Shown here in pieces: positions 13,649 to 13,745 of a stretch of DNA of 13,745 nucleotides. The position numbers were made by a program, and so were the translations under genes. Source of the DNA: Candidatus Omnitrophota bacterium (lineage in GTDB: Bacteria; Omnitrophota; Gorgyraeia; Gygaellales; Profunditerraquicolaceae); contig JAUYEC010000106.1 of NCBI GenBank assembly GCA_030691585.1, forward strand, positions 1 to 13,745. The letters run 5' to 3'. Numbering within the stretch: position 1 is the stretch's first letter; every line of letters begins with the position of its first letter. The notes under the pieces are model-generated. The model was not told the DNA's origin, ran no database searches, and saw only the letters and a program-made list of their open reading frames with translations.

Positions 13649-13720
13649 TAAAAAGGGGACAGCGACTTATTTTTTATTCAGCTACAAACCTGGTAAAAAT
13701 AAGTCGCTGTCCCCTTTTTA
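13649..13720. repeat. 72-bp hairpin element with perfect 26-bp arms
   Basis: The arms at 13649-13674 and 13695-13720 are exact reverse complements of 26 bases around a 20-base loop, with the core GGGGACAGCGACTTATTTTT. The form resembles REP/BIME units mobilised by RAYT-type transposases, but none is in the window. A-rich and T-rich ends could also terminate transcription in both directions. Nothing recognisable follows to the window edge (13721-13745). Confidence 0.85.
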
Positions 13721-13745
13721 TGGGATTGGGCCGGCGCTGGAGTTA

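Overview
The window carries eleven genes, all on the minus strand. It reads as part of a lipopolysaccharide / surface-glycan locus of an uncultured Gram-negative bacterium, followed by a divergent priA. The host is inferred only. Heptose chemistry (GmhB, two family-9 glycosyltransferases), a WaaE-like core glycosyltransferase and an O-antigen ligase-like protein imply an outer membrane with LPS. The style of the locus, with dense short perfect palindromes in almost every intergenic gap and some inside genes, fits candidate-phylum genomes such as Omnitrophota. No marker gene here proves that placement.

Layout in transcription order (right to left): a 72-bp hairpin element at the right edge (13649-13720); a 702-residue polytopic membrane protein resembling GT-C enzymes (11521-13629); a polyprenyl-phosphate-type GT2 (10787-11464); an O-antigen ligase / Wzy_C protein (9382-10698); two overlapping GT9 heptosyltransferase-like genes (8427-9398, 7354-8430); a DegT-family sugar aminotransferase (6151-7290); a WaaE-like GT2 (5305-6060); a CDP-paratose-2-epimerase-like SDR (4074-5114); gmhB (3351-3914); an intrinsic terminator (3162-3186); then a short operon of an MGDG-synthase/MurG-type glycosyltransferase (2036-3130) overlapping priA (208-2049). 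The stretch 1-207 holds only a repeat element. No gene-free stretch exceeds 300 bases.

How the genes could work together (inference): GmhB contributes to the ADP-heptose supply. The GT9 and WaaE-like enzymes build the inner core. The epimerase and aminotransferase make nucleotide-sugar precursors. The two membrane proteins and the GT2 enzyme handle lipid-linked sugar transfer and ligation of glycan to the core. The MGDG-type enzyme may make a membrane glycolipid.

The most unusual content is in two places. First, PriA keeps the zinc-binding cysteines and the N-terminal DNA-binding region but has lost the Walker A loop, motif V and the motif VI arginines, so it is probably not an ATP-driven helicase. 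Second, there is a layered community of short palindromes: TGTAGGG-tipped 25-31 bp palindromes, a CCTGCCTGCC/GGCAGGCAGG palindrome, and a TACG-rich element of about 160 bp. They sit in nearly every gap, insert into each other, supply the stop codons of four genes, and occur twice inside coding sequence in the frame and length that keep the gene open.
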